Under the pieces are notes generated by a model, which saw nothing but the letters and a program-made list of their open reading frames with translations, ran no database searches and was not told the DNA's origin. Below, one piece after another: positions 33,980-42,619 of a stretch of DNA of 64,000 nt (the first letter of the stretch is position 1; every line of letters begins with the position of its first letter). The stretch covers positions 18,962-82,961 of the forward strand of contig NZ_JAJGSX010000039.1 in the NCBI RefSeq assembly GCF_021245725.1, given 5' to 3'. This DNA is from Pseudonocardia sp. TRM90224. Its GTDB lineage: Bacteria; Actinomycetota; Actinomycetes; Mycobacteriales; Pseudonocardiaceae. Position numbers and translations under genes: made by a program.

Positions 33980-34357
33980 TCAGAGGAACGAAGGGTCGTC
34001 GATCACCATGCGCCAGCGGCCGTCGACACCACGGCGCAGCACCTCTGCGGTCACGCCGGAGCCGTGCTGCACCGTGCCGTCGCCCGCGACGAACGTTCCC
34101 GACCAGTTGGCGGACGAGAGCGCCAGGTCACCGACGACGTGGATGCGACGTGTTGCGCCCGTCATGGTCCGCATCGAGGAGACGAACCCGTCGAACATGG
34201 CGCGGATCTCGGCATGCCCGCGACAGGGCCGGCCCGTCAGGTCGAGGGCGAGTCCGTCACCGGTGTAGAGCGCGGTGACCGCGTCGAGATCTCTGCTCGT
34301 CACCGCCGTGAGGAAGGCGTCGTGGACATCGGTCGGTTCGTTGAATGCCATCCCCAT
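33980..34357 (-). CDS. SnoaL-like / SgcJ-EcaC family protein, 125 aa
   Basis: ATG 34357 (MGMAFNEPTD) is chosen; the ATG six bases later is an alternative. It has the compact alpha+beta barrel pattern of the NTF2-like superfamily: VHDAFLTAVTSRDLDAVTALY, a conserved GHAEIRAMFDGFVSSM helix, and long strands ending RWRMVIDDPS. Members include polyketide cyclases, nuclear transport factor 2-like proteins and small hydrolases or isomerases. No partner gene is adjacent. Reaction unknown. Confidence 0.8.
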   Translation of the reverse strand: MGMAFNEPTDVHDAFLTAVTSRDLDAVTALYTGDGLALDLTGRPCRGHAEIRAMFDGFVSSMRTMTGATRRIHVVGDLALSSANWSGTFVAGDGTVQHGSGVTAEVLRRGVDGRWRMVIDDPSFL

Positions 34358-34500
34358 ATCGTTCCGACCACGTTTGCACCCGGATTGCACAGCGCTTTCC
34401 CGGCGCGGTCAGCCCACGGCGGCGAGCCGGCGGTCGAGGGCGGGCAGCCCTGAGCCGGCAACCGGGAGCCATACCCTCCCCGCGCACCCGGGGTTGGGGG

Positions 34501-34557
34501 AGGGCAGGAAAGCCACTTTCCGGCCCTCACAGGGCAGGAAAGTGGCTTTCCTGCCCT
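34501..34557 (+). repeat. tandem double-hairpin repeat, copy 4
   Basis: A consensus copy with both 25-base hairpins and the TCACA linker. Unlike most other copies it lies between divergent genes, so it is not simply a terminator here. Confidence 0.92.
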
Positions 34558-34731
34558 TGTGTGCGGAACGCACGCATCCCAGCCGGCCACCACAACCCGG
34601 GCCGGGCCGCGGGGCTCGCTCGTGCACGGAGGCATCAACCTGCGCCTGATGAGGGTGGCGGCCCGAGCACCGGCTCGCGCGTCACGGTGTGGCCCAGCCC
34701 ACTCGCTCTTCACGCGCCCCTACCTCGCGGC

Positions 34732-34765
34732 TATAGTCATACAAAGTACGAATGACCATAGGAGG
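34732..34765 (+). promoter_or_regulatory. putative -10, operator and ribosome site of the catabolic operon
   Basis: TATAGT (34732-34737) resembles a -10 box. It overlaps an inverted repeat GTCAT-N11-ATGAC (34736-34756). A perfect AGGAGG (34760-34765) sits four bases before ATG 34770. The arrangement suits repression by a GntR- or IclR-type regulator; none is encoded next to it. Confidence 0.45.
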
Positions 34766-34769
34766 TGGC

Positions 34770-35531
34770 ATGCGAGTCGTCGAGTTCGACGCGGGTGGGT
34801 ACCGCTTCGTCCACGTGCAGGGCGTGTTCCAGTTCTCCAGCGGCGTGCTGGCCGATCGGGGGTACGAGGTGGAGCGGGTCCGCCTGCCTGCGCCCGTGCC
34901 GCTCGCCGACGGGTTCCGGCTGGTCGAGAAGCGGTTGGCGGCGGTGGGTCGACCGATCGCGGCGCTGTGCGCGATGGAGCTGCGCTCGCCCGCGCCGTTC
35001 TCAGAGCGCGGGTTCGTGGACTTCAACCGCCGGTACGTCGGCCAGCTGGCGGAGTGGGGCCTGGTCCGCGACTACGTGAACCCGGTCGCGCGCACGAACG
35101 TCTGCCCGGTCCGCGGCGCACCGGCCGTCCCGTCATTGCATTCGTTCGCCTACACCGCGCGGTCGACCCGACGGTCGCCCACCTTCGTGCTGGCCGGCAG
35201 CTCGGAGGCCGACCAGGGGCCGGCGGAGTACCGCGACTCGATCGTCCGGCGAGGCGACGTCTCGACCGACGGCATGCGCGAGAAGCTCGCCTGCATCCTC
35301 ACCGAGCAGGAGAAGCGGCTGCGCATCCTCGGGCTGGGTTGGGCGGACGTCGGGTGCGCCCGCCTCTACACCGCGCACGACCTGGGTCCGCTCATCCGGG
35401 AATGCCTCTTCCGGACCGGGACGGCCGCCGAGGTGACGTGGATCGACGCCCGGCCGCCGGTCCAGGACCTCGATCTAGAGATGGACAACAGCAGCGTCGC
35501 GCGGGAGGTCGTGCTCGATGGCGAAGCGTGA
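34770..35531 (+). CDS. uncharacterised two-part RidA-like protein, first gene of the catabolic operon, 253 aa
   Basis: ATG 34770 has AGGAGG directly upstream. I do not recognise a named family. The second half (from PTFVLAGSSEA near 139) imitates the RidA/YjgF order: a GDVSTDGMREKLACILTEQEKRLRILG helix, a WADVGCARLYTAHDL strand/helix, and a final strand. The first half looks like a diverged copy of the same fold. RidA-family proteins hydrolyse enamines and imines, and some act as aminomuconate deaminases. The gene overlaps a canonical ridA-like gene by 14 bases, so the two probably form one deamination step or complex. Confidence 0.45.
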   Translation: MRVVEFDAGGYRFVHVQGVFQFSSGVLADRGYEVERVRLPAPVPLADGFRLVEKRLAAVGRPIAALCAMELRSPAPFSERGFVDFNRRYVGQLAEWGLVRDYVNPVARTNVCPVRGAPAVPSLHSFAYTARSTRRSPTFVLAGSSEADQGPAEYRDSIVRRGDVSTDGMREKLACILTEQEKRLRILGLGWADVGCARLYTAHDLGPLIRECLFRTGTAAEVTWIDARPPVQDLDLEMDNSSVAREVVLDGEA

Positions 35532-35925
35532 GGTGGTGGCGTCGGATCTGAGCCGGCCGGTCGGGCACTTCGCCCAGGCGATCACGGTGGACGCGAGCGA
35601 CCGGCTCGTGTTCGTCTCCGGGATGACGGCGCGTGCGGCTGACGGGTCCATCGTCGGGGCCGGTGATGTCGTCGAGCAGACCCGCCAGGCGTGCCGGAAC
35701 CTGCAGGGGGTGCTCGAAGCCGCCGGCAGCGGGCTCGGCGAGGTCGTGCGCGTGGACGTCTACGTGCGCAACGTCGAGCACTTCGAGGGCGTGCACCAGG
35801 TGCGCCGCGAGTTCTTCCCGCCGCCCGCGCCCGCGTCGACGATGGTCGAGGTCAGCAAGCTCGTCGACCCGCAGATGCTCGTCGAGATCACCGCGGTCGC
35901 GATCGTTCCGGGAGACCGGCGATGA
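35518..35925 (+). CDS. RidA/YjgF-family enamine/imine deaminase-like protein, 135 aa
   Basis: A standard-length RidA protein. LVFVSGMTARAADGSIVGAGD (~31-51) forms the first strands. QTRQACRNLQGVLEAAGSGLGEVVRVDVYVRN is the central helix and strand. PPAPASTMVEVSKLVDPQMLVEI is the end; the usual Arg of the PxRxxV motif is replaced by Ser, so the carboxylate-binding pocket may differ. It overlaps both neighbours. In this context it could hydrolyse an enamine intermediate of an amino-substituted ring-cleavage product. Confidence 0.88.
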   Translation: MAKREVVASDLSRPVGHFAQAITVDASDRLVFVSGMTARAADGSIVGAGDVVEQTRQACRNLQGVLEAAGSGLGEVVRVDVYVRNVEHFEGVHQVRREFFPPPAPASTMVEVSKLVDPQMLVEITAVAIVPGDRR

Positions 35926-36767
35926 GGCTCGCCACCGTCGTGACGCCGGAAGGTGAGACGTTCGGCGCCGTCACCGACCGCGGTCTGCTGGACCTGCGGG
36001 CGCGGCTCGGCGGCCGCTACCCGGACCTGAAGGCGCTGCTGGCGGCCGGGCCGGCCGATGTACCCGAGCCGGTCGAGATCGACTACGCGCTCGCGGACCT
36101 GACTTGGCGCCCGGTCGTCCCGAACCCCTCGAAGATCATCTGTGTGGGGCTCAACTACCGCGATCACCGCGCCGAGACCGGCAACCGCGAGTCGGCGCAT
36201 CCCGCGCTCTTCCTGCGGACCCCGGACTCGCAGGTCGGCCACGGACAGCCGCTGCTGCGGCCGGGGGAGTCGGCGACGCTCGACTACGAGGGCGAGGTCG
36301 CGGTCGTCGTGGGGCGGGCCGGGCGGCGCATCCCGCGCAGCCGGGCGTGGCAGCACATCGGCGGGATCAGCTGCTACAACGACGGATCGGTCCGCGAGTA
36401 CCAGCGCCACACCGCGCAGTACACGGCCGGCAAGAACTTCCCGCGCACGGGCGGTTTCGGGCCGTGGTTGACCACGATCGACGAGTTCGGCTCGGCACCG
36501 CTGCTCACACTCTCCTGCCGGGTCAACGGCACGACCGTGCAGGCGGCCCGCACCGACGACATGATCTTCCCGATCGACGAGATCGTCGAGTACGCCTCCA
36601 CGGTGTTCGCGCTCGAACCGGGGGACGTGATCGTGACCGGAACGCCCGGCGGGGTCGGTTCCCGTCGCGAACCGCCGGTCTACCTCCAGGCGGGCGACGT
36701 CGTCGAGGTCGAGATCGACGGGGTCGGCGTGCTGCGCAACCCCGTCGCCGACGAAACCCCGGGGTAG
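35922..36767 (+). CDS. fumarylacetoacetate hydrolase (FAH)-family enzyme, 281 aa
   Basis: ATG 35922 overlaps the RidA gene stop. The N-terminal ~70 residues precede a FAH core with KIICVGLNYRDHRAETG (~70-86) and LDYEGEVAVVVGRAG (metal-binding Glu pair). GISCYNDGSVREYQRHTAQYTAGKNF and the terminal VIVTGTPGGVG loop complete it. Members are Mg/Mn-dependent and act on 2-oxo acids: C-C hydrolases, oxaloacetate decarboxylases, or 4-oxalocrotonate decarboxylase-type enzymes in ring-cleavage pathways. Confidence 0.9.
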   Translation: MRLATVVTPEGETFGAVTDRGLLDLRARLGGRYPDLKALLAAGPADVPEPVEIDYALADLTWRPVVPNPSKIICVGLNYRDHRAETGNRESAHPALFLRTPDSQVGHGQPLLRPGESATLDYEGEVAVVVGRAGRRIPRSRAWQHIGGISCYNDGSVREYQRHTAQYTAGKNFPRTGGFGPWLTTIDEFGSAPLLTLSCRVNGTTVQAARTDDMIFPIDEIVEYASTVFALEPGDVIVTGTPGGVGSRREPPVYLQAGDVVEVEIDGVGVLRNPVADETPG

Positions 36768-36774
36768 GCATGTG

Positions 36775-38127
36775 ATGGCCGACCTGCACGATCTCGGGAT
36801 CGACGAGCTCGCCCGGCTGCTCGGCATGGGCGCGGTCTCGCCCGTCGAGCTGAGCACGCACCTCGCGGACCGGGTCGAGGCCATGGACCCGGCGATCAAC
36901 GCGTTCGTGCACTGGGACCGGCGGCCGGCGCTCGCGCAGGCCCGCGCGGCGCACGAGCGCCGGCGGGCCGGCCGCCCGCGTGGGCCGCTCGACGGCGTGC
37001 CGGTCGCGATCAAGGACAACATCACGACGGCCGACCAGCCGACGACGGCCGGCTCGGCGGCACGGCTGCCGGTGCCCGAGGGAGATGCGGCAGTCGTGGC
37101 CGCGCTGCGGGCCGCCGGTGTCGTGATCTTCGGCAAGACCAACCTGCCGGAGCTCGCCTACGGCCCGGTCGACAGCTACGTCTTCGGGCCCACCCGCAAC
37201 CCGTGGGACCCGCACCGCTACGCCGGCGGCTCCAGCATGGGCGCGGGGGCGGCGGTCGCCGCCGGGTTCGTGCCCGGCGCGGTCGGCACCGACACGACGG
37301 GTTCGGTGCGGAACCCGGCGAACTGGTGCGGCGTGGTCGGGCTGAAGCCGACGCGCGGCCGGATCCCGCTGGACGGTGTCATCCCGCTGTCCCGTTCGCT
37401 CGACCACGTCGGGCTGCTGACCCGCTCCGCCAGGGACTGCCGGCTGCTGCTGCCGGCAGCGGAGGGCTGGCCGGTCGCGCCGATGCCGGGCGCTCCGCGA
37501 CCGGGACCCGGTCGGCTGCGGATCGGTCTGCTGCGGACCGCGATCCTCGCCGGGCTGCCCGATGCCGTGCAAGCGGCCGTCGCGGCAGCCGTCGAGGAGT
37601 GGCAGGCGCTCGGGGCCACCGTCGTGGACTGTCCGGTCCCCGGCTGGGGTGCCGCGGCCGCGGCCGCGGAGGTTGTAGTGGCCAGGGAGGCGGCCGTGCG
37701 CTACCGGCCGCTGATCGATGCCGATCCGGACAGCATCGGCGTCGGGCTCCGTGGACGCCTCGAAGCGGCAGCAGCGGTGTCGGGGCAGGCGTACGTGGAC
37801 GCGCGCCGGGTCGCCGCCGCCTTCGACGCCGAGCTGGAGGCGGCGACGCGCGGGGTCGACCTTCTGGTGCTGCCCGGCCGTGAGCGGGCTGCGCCGCGGA
37901 TGGATGTCGCGGGCCGGGTGCTCGACGCGCCGGTCGGGGTGCGCTGTGTCGCACCGCTGAACGTGGTGGGGTGGCCGGCGCTCGCCGTGCCCTGCGGGGT
38001 CGACCCGGACGGGCTTCCGCTCGGCGTGCAGATCGTGGCGCGCCCGGGTGTCGACGAGCTGCTGTTGCAGGCGGCGGAGGCCCTGCAGGAAGTGACGGGT
38101 TGGCACCTGCGCCGACCACCGTTGTGA
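36775..38127 (+). CDS. amidase-signature family enzyme, 450 aa
   Basis: ATG 36775 (a GTG one codon earlier is possible). The Ser-cisSer-Lys triad is complete: Lys80 in VPVAIKDNI, Ser154 in YAGGSSMGAGAAVAAG and Ser177 in GTDTTGSVRNPA. GGSSMGAGA replaces the usual GGSSGG. The size is normal. It hydrolyses an amide, either a pathway substrate or a deamidation step; in some nitroaromatic pathways amidase-like enzymes deaminate aminomuconates. It starts 7 bases after the FAH gene. Confidence 0.9.
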   Translation: MADLHDLGIDELARLLGMGAVSPVELSTHLADRVEAMDPAINAFVHWDRRPALAQARAAHERRRAGRPRGPLDGVPVAIKDNITTADQPTTAGSAARLPVPEGDAAVVAALRAAGVVIFGKTNLPELAYGPVDSYVFGPTRNPWDPHRYAGGSSMGAGAAVAAGFVPGAVGTDTTGSVRNPANWCGVVGLKPTRGRIPLDGVIPLSRSLDHVGLLTRSARDCRLLLPAAEGWPVAPMPGAPRPGPGRLRIGLLRTAILAGLPDAVQAAVAAAVEEWQALGATVVDCPVPGWGAAAAAAEVVVAREAAVRYRPLIDADPDSIGVGLRGRLEAAAAVSGQAYVDARRVAAAFDAELEAATRGVDLLVLPGRERAAPRMDVAGRVLDAPVGVRCVAPLNVVGWPALAVPCGVDPDGLPLGVQIVARPGVDELLLQAAEALQEVTGWHLRRPPL

Positions 38128-38161
38128 GCGAGGTTCACCTATGTACGACGAAGGAGACGTC

Positions 38162-38635
38162 ATGGCAGACATGCTCGTGGTCCGCAGCCGCGAAGGGCAG
38201 GCGTACCGGCTCGGCAACGCGCTGTTCAAGGTCGGCGGCAGCCAGACCGGAGGTCGGTTCGACTTCATGGTGATGGATGTCGAGCACCGCTCCGGCCCGC
38301 CGCTGCACGTGCACGAGGCGCAGGACGACACGTTCTACGTGCTGTCCGGGGTGCTCACCCTGCAGGCCGGTGACGAGGTGCTGGAGATCGGACCGGGCGA
38401 CTTCGCGACGGTCCCACCGGGCGTCGCGCACACGTTCGACAACCTCGACGCCGCTCAGGGCCCGGTCCGGGTCGTGAACATCATGACCCCGGGCGGGTAC
38501 GACGAGCTGTTCAAGGAGTGGGAGAGCGTCACGGCCAACCCGCTCGCCGAGGAGGTGGTGGCCATCTACGCACGCCACGGCGCGCGGCCGGTCGGGCCAC
38601 CCCTGCGTGATCACCTCGACAACAGCGCCGGGTGA
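38162..38635 (+). CDS. cupin-domain protein, 157 aa
   Basis: ATG 38162 follows AAGGAGACGTC at ideal spacing; an upstream ATG at 38141 lacks a site. It has a complete cupin: PPLHVHEAQDDTFYVLSG (two His and a Glu in motif 1) and GDFATVPPGVAHTFDN (motif 2 His). The final ~45 residues are helical (DELFKEWESVTANPLAEEVV). It is likely a metal-binding dioxygenase or isomerase, or a small-molecule binding regulator within the operon. It is the only gene here with a strong ribosome site of its own and a 34-base gap before it. Confidence 0.85.
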   Translation: MADMLVVRSREGQAYRLGNALFKVGGSQTGGRFDFMVMDVEHRSGPPLHVHEAQDDTFYVLSGVLTLQAGDEVLEIGPGDFATVPPGVAHTFDNLDAAQGPVRVVNIMTPGGYDELFKEWESVTANPLAEEVVAIYARHGARPVGPPLRDHLDNSAG

Positions 38636-40029
38636 ACCGCGTGGAGCACCATGAGGGAGACGGACTCGAAACCGGCCACCTGAGCCGGGTGCAGATCGTC
38701 GCGCTGGCGCTGGTCTCTTACACGCCCGCGGTTGCGCTCGCGACCGTTCCGTTCCTGCTCGTCGTCGGCGCGGGCAACGGGAGCTGGTTCGGCGCGCTGA
38801 TCGGCGCCGCCGCGATCGGCTGCGTCGGCGTCGCCGTCGTCACCTTCGCGCGCCGCTATGTCGTGACCGGCACGCTCTACTCCTACATCGCCCACGTCTT
38901 CGGGCCGTGGGCGCGGGCGCTGATGGGCGCAGCGCTGCTGCTCGGCTACGTCGCCCTGATCGCCGGGGTGTCGATGACCAGCGGGGTCTTCGCCGGGAGC
39001 TTCCTCGTCTCGATCGGCGTGGAGCCCGGGCTGGACGCCGGTCCGTTGGCGCTCACGACGACCGTCGCCATGGTGCTGGCCGCCGCGCTCGCCTACCGCG
39101 GCCTCGACACGTCGGTGCGCACCGCGGTGGTGCTGACGGTGATCACGCTGCCGATCACCCTCTTCGTGACGATCGCGGTCGCGACCAGCACCGGGCTCGC
39201 GTTGCCGGCCCAGCTGGGCCTCGACGGCTCGACGTTCGGCGGCATCGTCAACGGGGTGGCCGCCGCGGCGGTGTTCCTCGTCGCATTCGAGAGCTCCGCA
39301 GCACTGGCTGCGGAGACGCGCAACCCGAAGCGCAACGTGCCACTGGCCGTCATGAGCGTCCCGATCGTGCTGGGCGGCTGCTACCTCCTTGCGACGTTCC
39401 TGCAGGTCCCCGGGCTGATGGCGGCCTCGGACGCGCTGGCGTCCGGCATGTCGCCGGCAGCCGCGCTCGCCCAGCAGGCCGGGTTGGGGGCCGGCTTCGC
39501 CATGGTCACCGACGGCGCGCTGGCGGTCGCCAACGTGGCCTCGCTGATCGCGTTCGTCAACTACGGCTCGCGGTTCGTCGCCACCCTCGCGACCGACGGC
39601 CTCGCGCCCCGATGGCTGGCCAAGGTCCATCCGCGCCACCGCAGCCCCAGTGCCGCCATCATCGCCCTCTCCGCCGTCGCGCAGGCCGTGCTCCTCGTCC
39701 TCGTGCTGGTCTGGCCGGAGGAACTGCTCACCGGGGTCTTCCCGTCGATCTCCACGCTGACCGTCTACCTCTGGCTGATCCCGTACGTCCTGATCTGCGT
39801 CGGGGCGGTGGTGCTCGCCGTGCGCGAGCGGAAGCTGACGCCGACGCTCGCGGTGTGCGCGTTGCTCGGCGCCGCGGGGATGGTCTGGGTGTACGTGAAC
39901 GCGCTGCTCAACCCACCACCGGCTCCGGTGGACGCGATGGCGGTCGTCTCCGCGGTGGCGATCGTGCTCGTCTTCGCCTTATTCCTGGCGCGGGAGCGGA
40001 TCTCGCGCCCGTCGGTGGACGCCCGATGA
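38632..40029 (+). CDS. APC-family amino acid/organic amine permease, 465 aa
   Basis: GTG 38632 overlaps the cupin stop. Twelve hydrophobic segments are seen in the order of the amino acid-polyamine-organocation family. TM1 has ALALVSYTPAVALATVPF, the central FESSAALAAETRNPKRNVPLAV loop after TM6 is diagnostic, and FVNYGSRFVATLATDGLAPRWLAKVHPRHRSP is the TM8-9 loop. It should import an amine or amino-acid-like substrate by proton or sodium symport and so supplies the growth substrate of this operon. Confidence 0.9.
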   Translation: MNRVEHHEGDGLETGHLSRVQIVALALVSYTPAVALATVPFLLVVGAGNGSWFGALIGAAAIGCVGVAVVTFARRYVVTGTLYSYIAHVFGPWARALMGAALLLGYVALIAGVSMTSGVFAGSFLVSIGVEPGLDAGPLALTTTVAMVLAAALAYRGLDTSVRTAVVLTVITLPITLFVTIAVATSTGLALPAQLGLDGSTFGGIVNGVAAAAVFLVAFESSAALAAETRNPKRNVPLAVMSVPIVLGGCYLLATFLQVPGLMAASDALASGMSPAAALAQQAGLGAGFAMVTDGALAVANVASLIAFVNYGSRFVATLATDGLAPRWLAKVHPRHRSPSAAIIALSAVAQAVLLVLVLVWPEELLTGVFPSISTLTVYLWLIPYVLICVGAVVLAVRERKLTPTLAVCALLGAAGMVWVYVNALLNPPPAPVDAMAVVSAVAIVLVFALFLARERISRPSVDAR

Positions 40030-41219
40030 GCAGGACGGGACCGCTGGCCGGCACGACCGTCGTCGACCTCACCCGGGCGCTCGCCGGGCCGCAGGCCACG
40101 ATGCTGCTGGGCGACCTCGGGGCGTACGTGATCAAGGTGGAGCAGCCCGGCCGGGGCGACGAGACACGCGGTTGGGGACCGCCGTTCGTCGGCGCAGAGG
40201 GGGAGCGGCCGGAGTCGACCTACTTCCTCTCCGCGAACCGGAACAAGCAGTCCATCGCGCTCGACCTCAAGCAGCCCGCCGACGCGGAGCTGCTGCGCCG
40301 CCTGATCGCCGCCGGGGACGTCCTCGTCGAGAACTTCCGGCCGGGGGTGCTCGACCGGCTCGGGTTCTCCGTCGCCGAGCTGCACGCCCTCAACCCGCGG
40401 CTCGTGGTGCTCTCGATCACCGGGTTCGGGCACGACGGGCCTGATGCGGGCCGCGCGGGCTACGACCAGATCGCGCAGGGCGAAGCCGGCCTCATGTCGA
40501 TCACGGGCAGCGCCGCCGACGATCCGCAGAAGGTCGGCGCCCCGATCGCCGATCTGCTCGCCGGGATCTTCGGGGCACAAGGTGTGCTGGCCGCGCTGCT
40601 GGAGCGGGAGCGGACCGGACGTGGCCGGGTGGTCCGGACCTCGCTGCTGGCAGCGGTCGTCGCCGTGCACGGGTTCCAGGGCACCCGCTGGACCGTCGCG
40701 GGCGAGCTGGGCACCGGTGTCGGCAACCACCACCCGGCGATCGCGCCCTACGGCCTGTTCCGCTGCGGCGACGGCGCCGTGCAGATCGCCGCCGGGAACG
40801 ATCAGCTCTGGGCCCGCCTGTGCGACGTGCTCGGGCTCGACCCGACCGCGGCCGAGTTCGCGACGAACGCCGACCGGGTGGCGCGCCAGCCGGATCTGAT
40901 CCGCATCATCGAGGACGCGCTGCGCCCCCGAACGTCGGTCGAGGTCCTCGCCGCCCTGCGCAAGGCGGAGATCCCCGCCGGCGAGGTCAAGTCGCTCGAC
41001 GCCGTGTACAGCTCGCCGCAGACGCGCTCGCAGCGCCTGCTCGTCGACGTCGACCACCGTGCGCTGGGGCGGATCGTGCTGCCCGGCAACCCCCTGCGGT
41101 TCTTCGAGCTCGACACCGGCGCCGAGACCACCCCGCGCGATCACGACGCGCCGCCGCTGCTCGACGGCGACCGCGCCGCCGTGCAGGCGTGGCTGGACCG
41201 CAGCGAGGACGCGCCGTGA
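40026..41219 (+). CDS. CaiB/BaiF family CoA-transferase, 397 aa
   Basis: ATG 40026 overlaps the permease stop. Type III CoA-transferase features: LAGTTVVDLTRALAGPQATMLLGDLGA at the N-terminus, VIKVEQPGRGDETRGWGPPF, NRNKQSIALDLK, and LVENFRPGVLDRLG. The catalytic Asp lies in GYDQIAQGEAGLM (about residue 144). HDAPPLLDGDRAAVQAWL closes it. It moves CoA between carboxylic acids, so the pathway passes through a CoA thioester. Confidence 0.92.
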   Translation: MSRTGPLAGTTVVDLTRALAGPQATMLLGDLGAYVIKVEQPGRGDETRGWGPPFVGAEGERPESTYFLSANRNKQSIALDLKQPADAELLRRLIAAGDVLVENFRPGVLDRLGFSVAELHALNPRLVVLSITGFGHDGPDAGRAGYDQIAQGEAGLMSITGSAADDPQKVGAPIADLLAGIFGAQGVLAALLERERTGRGRVVRTSLLAAVVAVHGFQGTRWTVAGELGTGVGNHHPAIAPYGLFRCGDGAVQIAAGNDQLWARLCDVLGLDPTAAEFATNADRVARQPDLIRIIEDALRPRTSVEVLAALRKAEIPAGEVKSLDAVYSSPQTRSQRLLVDVDHRALGRIVLPGNPLRFFELDTGAETTPRDHDAPPLLDGDRAAVQAWLDRSEDAP

Positions 41220-42619
41220 CCGGCACAGCTGAGACCCTCGACGCGGTGCTCGACCCCGCCTCGTTCGAGCGTTGGCCGGAGAGCAGCGACTCGGTCGTCG
41301 CCGGCGCAGGCACCGTGGCGGGCACGCGCGTCGCCGTGCTGCTCGGCGACTACAGCGTGCACGGCGGGTCGATCGGCGTGGAGGCCTCCGGGCGGTTGGC
41401 GGGTGCCATCCGCCGGGCCACCGCCGAACGCCTGCCCCTGCTCGCCTCCCCACGGTCGGCCGGCACCCGCATGCAGGACGGCACGCGCGCGTTCGTCGGG
41501 ATGCTGCCCATCACGGCCGCGGTGACCGCGCACCGGCGCGCGGGCCTGCCGTACCTCGTGTGGTTGCGCGATCCGGTGTTCGGCGGGGTGCTCGCCTCGT
41601 GGGGATCGCAGGGGCACGTGACGGCCGCGGAACCGGGGGCGCGCATCGGCTTCCTCGGGCCGCGGGTCGTCGAGGCGCTGCGCGGTGCCGGTATGCCGGC
41701 GGGCGTGCAGACCGCGGAGAACCTGCACCGCAACGGCCTCGTCGACCGCGTGCTGCCGCTCGCGCAGCTGCGCGGGGCTGTCGGCAAACTACTCGGACTG
41801 CTCGACACCACCGCCGAACCGGCGGCCGTGGAGCCCGGGTGTCCGGCGGCGGAGCCGGTCGGGGAACCCGATGCCGCGACCGCCGTCGCCCGCAGTCGCG
41901 ACCCGGGACGTCCGGGGGTGCGCGACGTCGTCGCGGATGCCGGACTCCGGATCGCCGAGCTGCACGGCACCGGCCGCGGCGAGACCGGACCCGCTGTGCT
42001 GCTGGCGCTGGCCGACCTCGGTGGTGCCCGATGTGTGCTCATCGGGCAGGACCGTGCGGCGCAGGCGGACGGGCACCCGGTCGGGCCGGCTGAGCTGCGG
42101 GTGGTGCGCCGGGGCATCGCGCTCGCCGACGAGCTGTGGTTGCCCATCGTGACGGTGGTGGATTCCGACGGCGGGGAGCTGAGCGTCCGCGCGGAGGAGG
42201 GCGGGTTGGCGGCGGAGGTCGGCGGCTGCCTCATGGACCTCACCTCCGTCACCTGCCTCAAGGTGGCCGTGCTGCTCGGGCAGGGCGCGGGCGGCACGGC
42301 GATCGCCCTGCTCGCCGCGGACCGGGTGCTGGCCGCGCGGCACGCCTGGTTGGCGCCGCTCCCGCCGGAAGGGGCCAGCACCATCCTGCACGGCCGACCC
42401 GACCGTGCCCCCGAGATGGCGGCAGCGCAGCGGATCCGGGCGCACGACCTCGCCCGGGCCGGCTTCGTGCACCGGATCGTCGACGAACGCCCGGACGCGG
42501 CGGCCGAGCCGCAGGCGTTCGCGCGGCGGCTGGTCCGAGCTGTCGGGGCCGAGCTGTCCGCGCTCCGACTCCAGACCGAAGGAAGCCCTACGAACATGAA
42601 GAGGGAATCGATCCGATGA
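41216..42619 (+). CDS. fused carboxyltransferase (beta plus alpha halves), 467 aa
   Basis: GTG 41216 overlaps the CoA-transferase stop. Residues ~40-215 resemble a carboxyltransferase beta half (SPRSAGTRMQDGTRAFVGM, GSQGHVTAAEPGARIGFLGPRVVEALRG). Residues ~245-450 resemble the alpha half (LADELWLPIVTVVDSDGG, LLGQGAGGTAIALLAADRVLA). No zinc-ribbon is present and no biotin carrier or carboxylase gene is adjacent. Such stand-alone fusions include biotin-independent malonate decarboxylase-like enzymes. A role in decarboxylating or carboxylating a CoA intermediate made by its neighbour is an inference. Confidence 0.7.
   Translation: MTGTAETLDAVLDPASFERWPESSDSVVAGAGTVAGTRVAVLLGDYSVHGGSIGVEASGRLAGAIRRATAERLPLLASPRSAGTRMQDGTRAFVGMLPITAAVTAHRRAGLPYLVWLRDPVFGGVLASWGSQGHVTAAEPGARIGFLGPRVVEALRGAGMPAGVQTAENLHRNGLVDRVLPLAQLRGAVGKLLGLLDTTAEPAAVEPGCPAAEPVGEPDAATAVARSRDPGRPGVRDVVADAGLRIAELHGTGRGETGPAVLLALADLGGARCVLIGQDRAAQADGHPVGPAELRVVRRGIALADELWLPIVTVVDSDGGELSVRAEEGGLAAEVGGCLMDLTSVTCLKVAVLLGQGAGGTAIALLAADRVLAARHAWLAPLPPEGASTILHGRPDRAPEMAAAQRIRAHDLARAGFVHRIVDERPDAAAEPQAFARRLVRAVGAELSALRLQTEGSPTNMKRESIR

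Larger units (their letters stand above)
34358..34769. other. divergent intergenic region with a repeat and a catabolic-operon promoter
   Basis: About 410 bases. They hold a double hairpin at 34501-34557 and the operator/promoter just before 34770; I see no gene in between. Confidence 0.6.
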
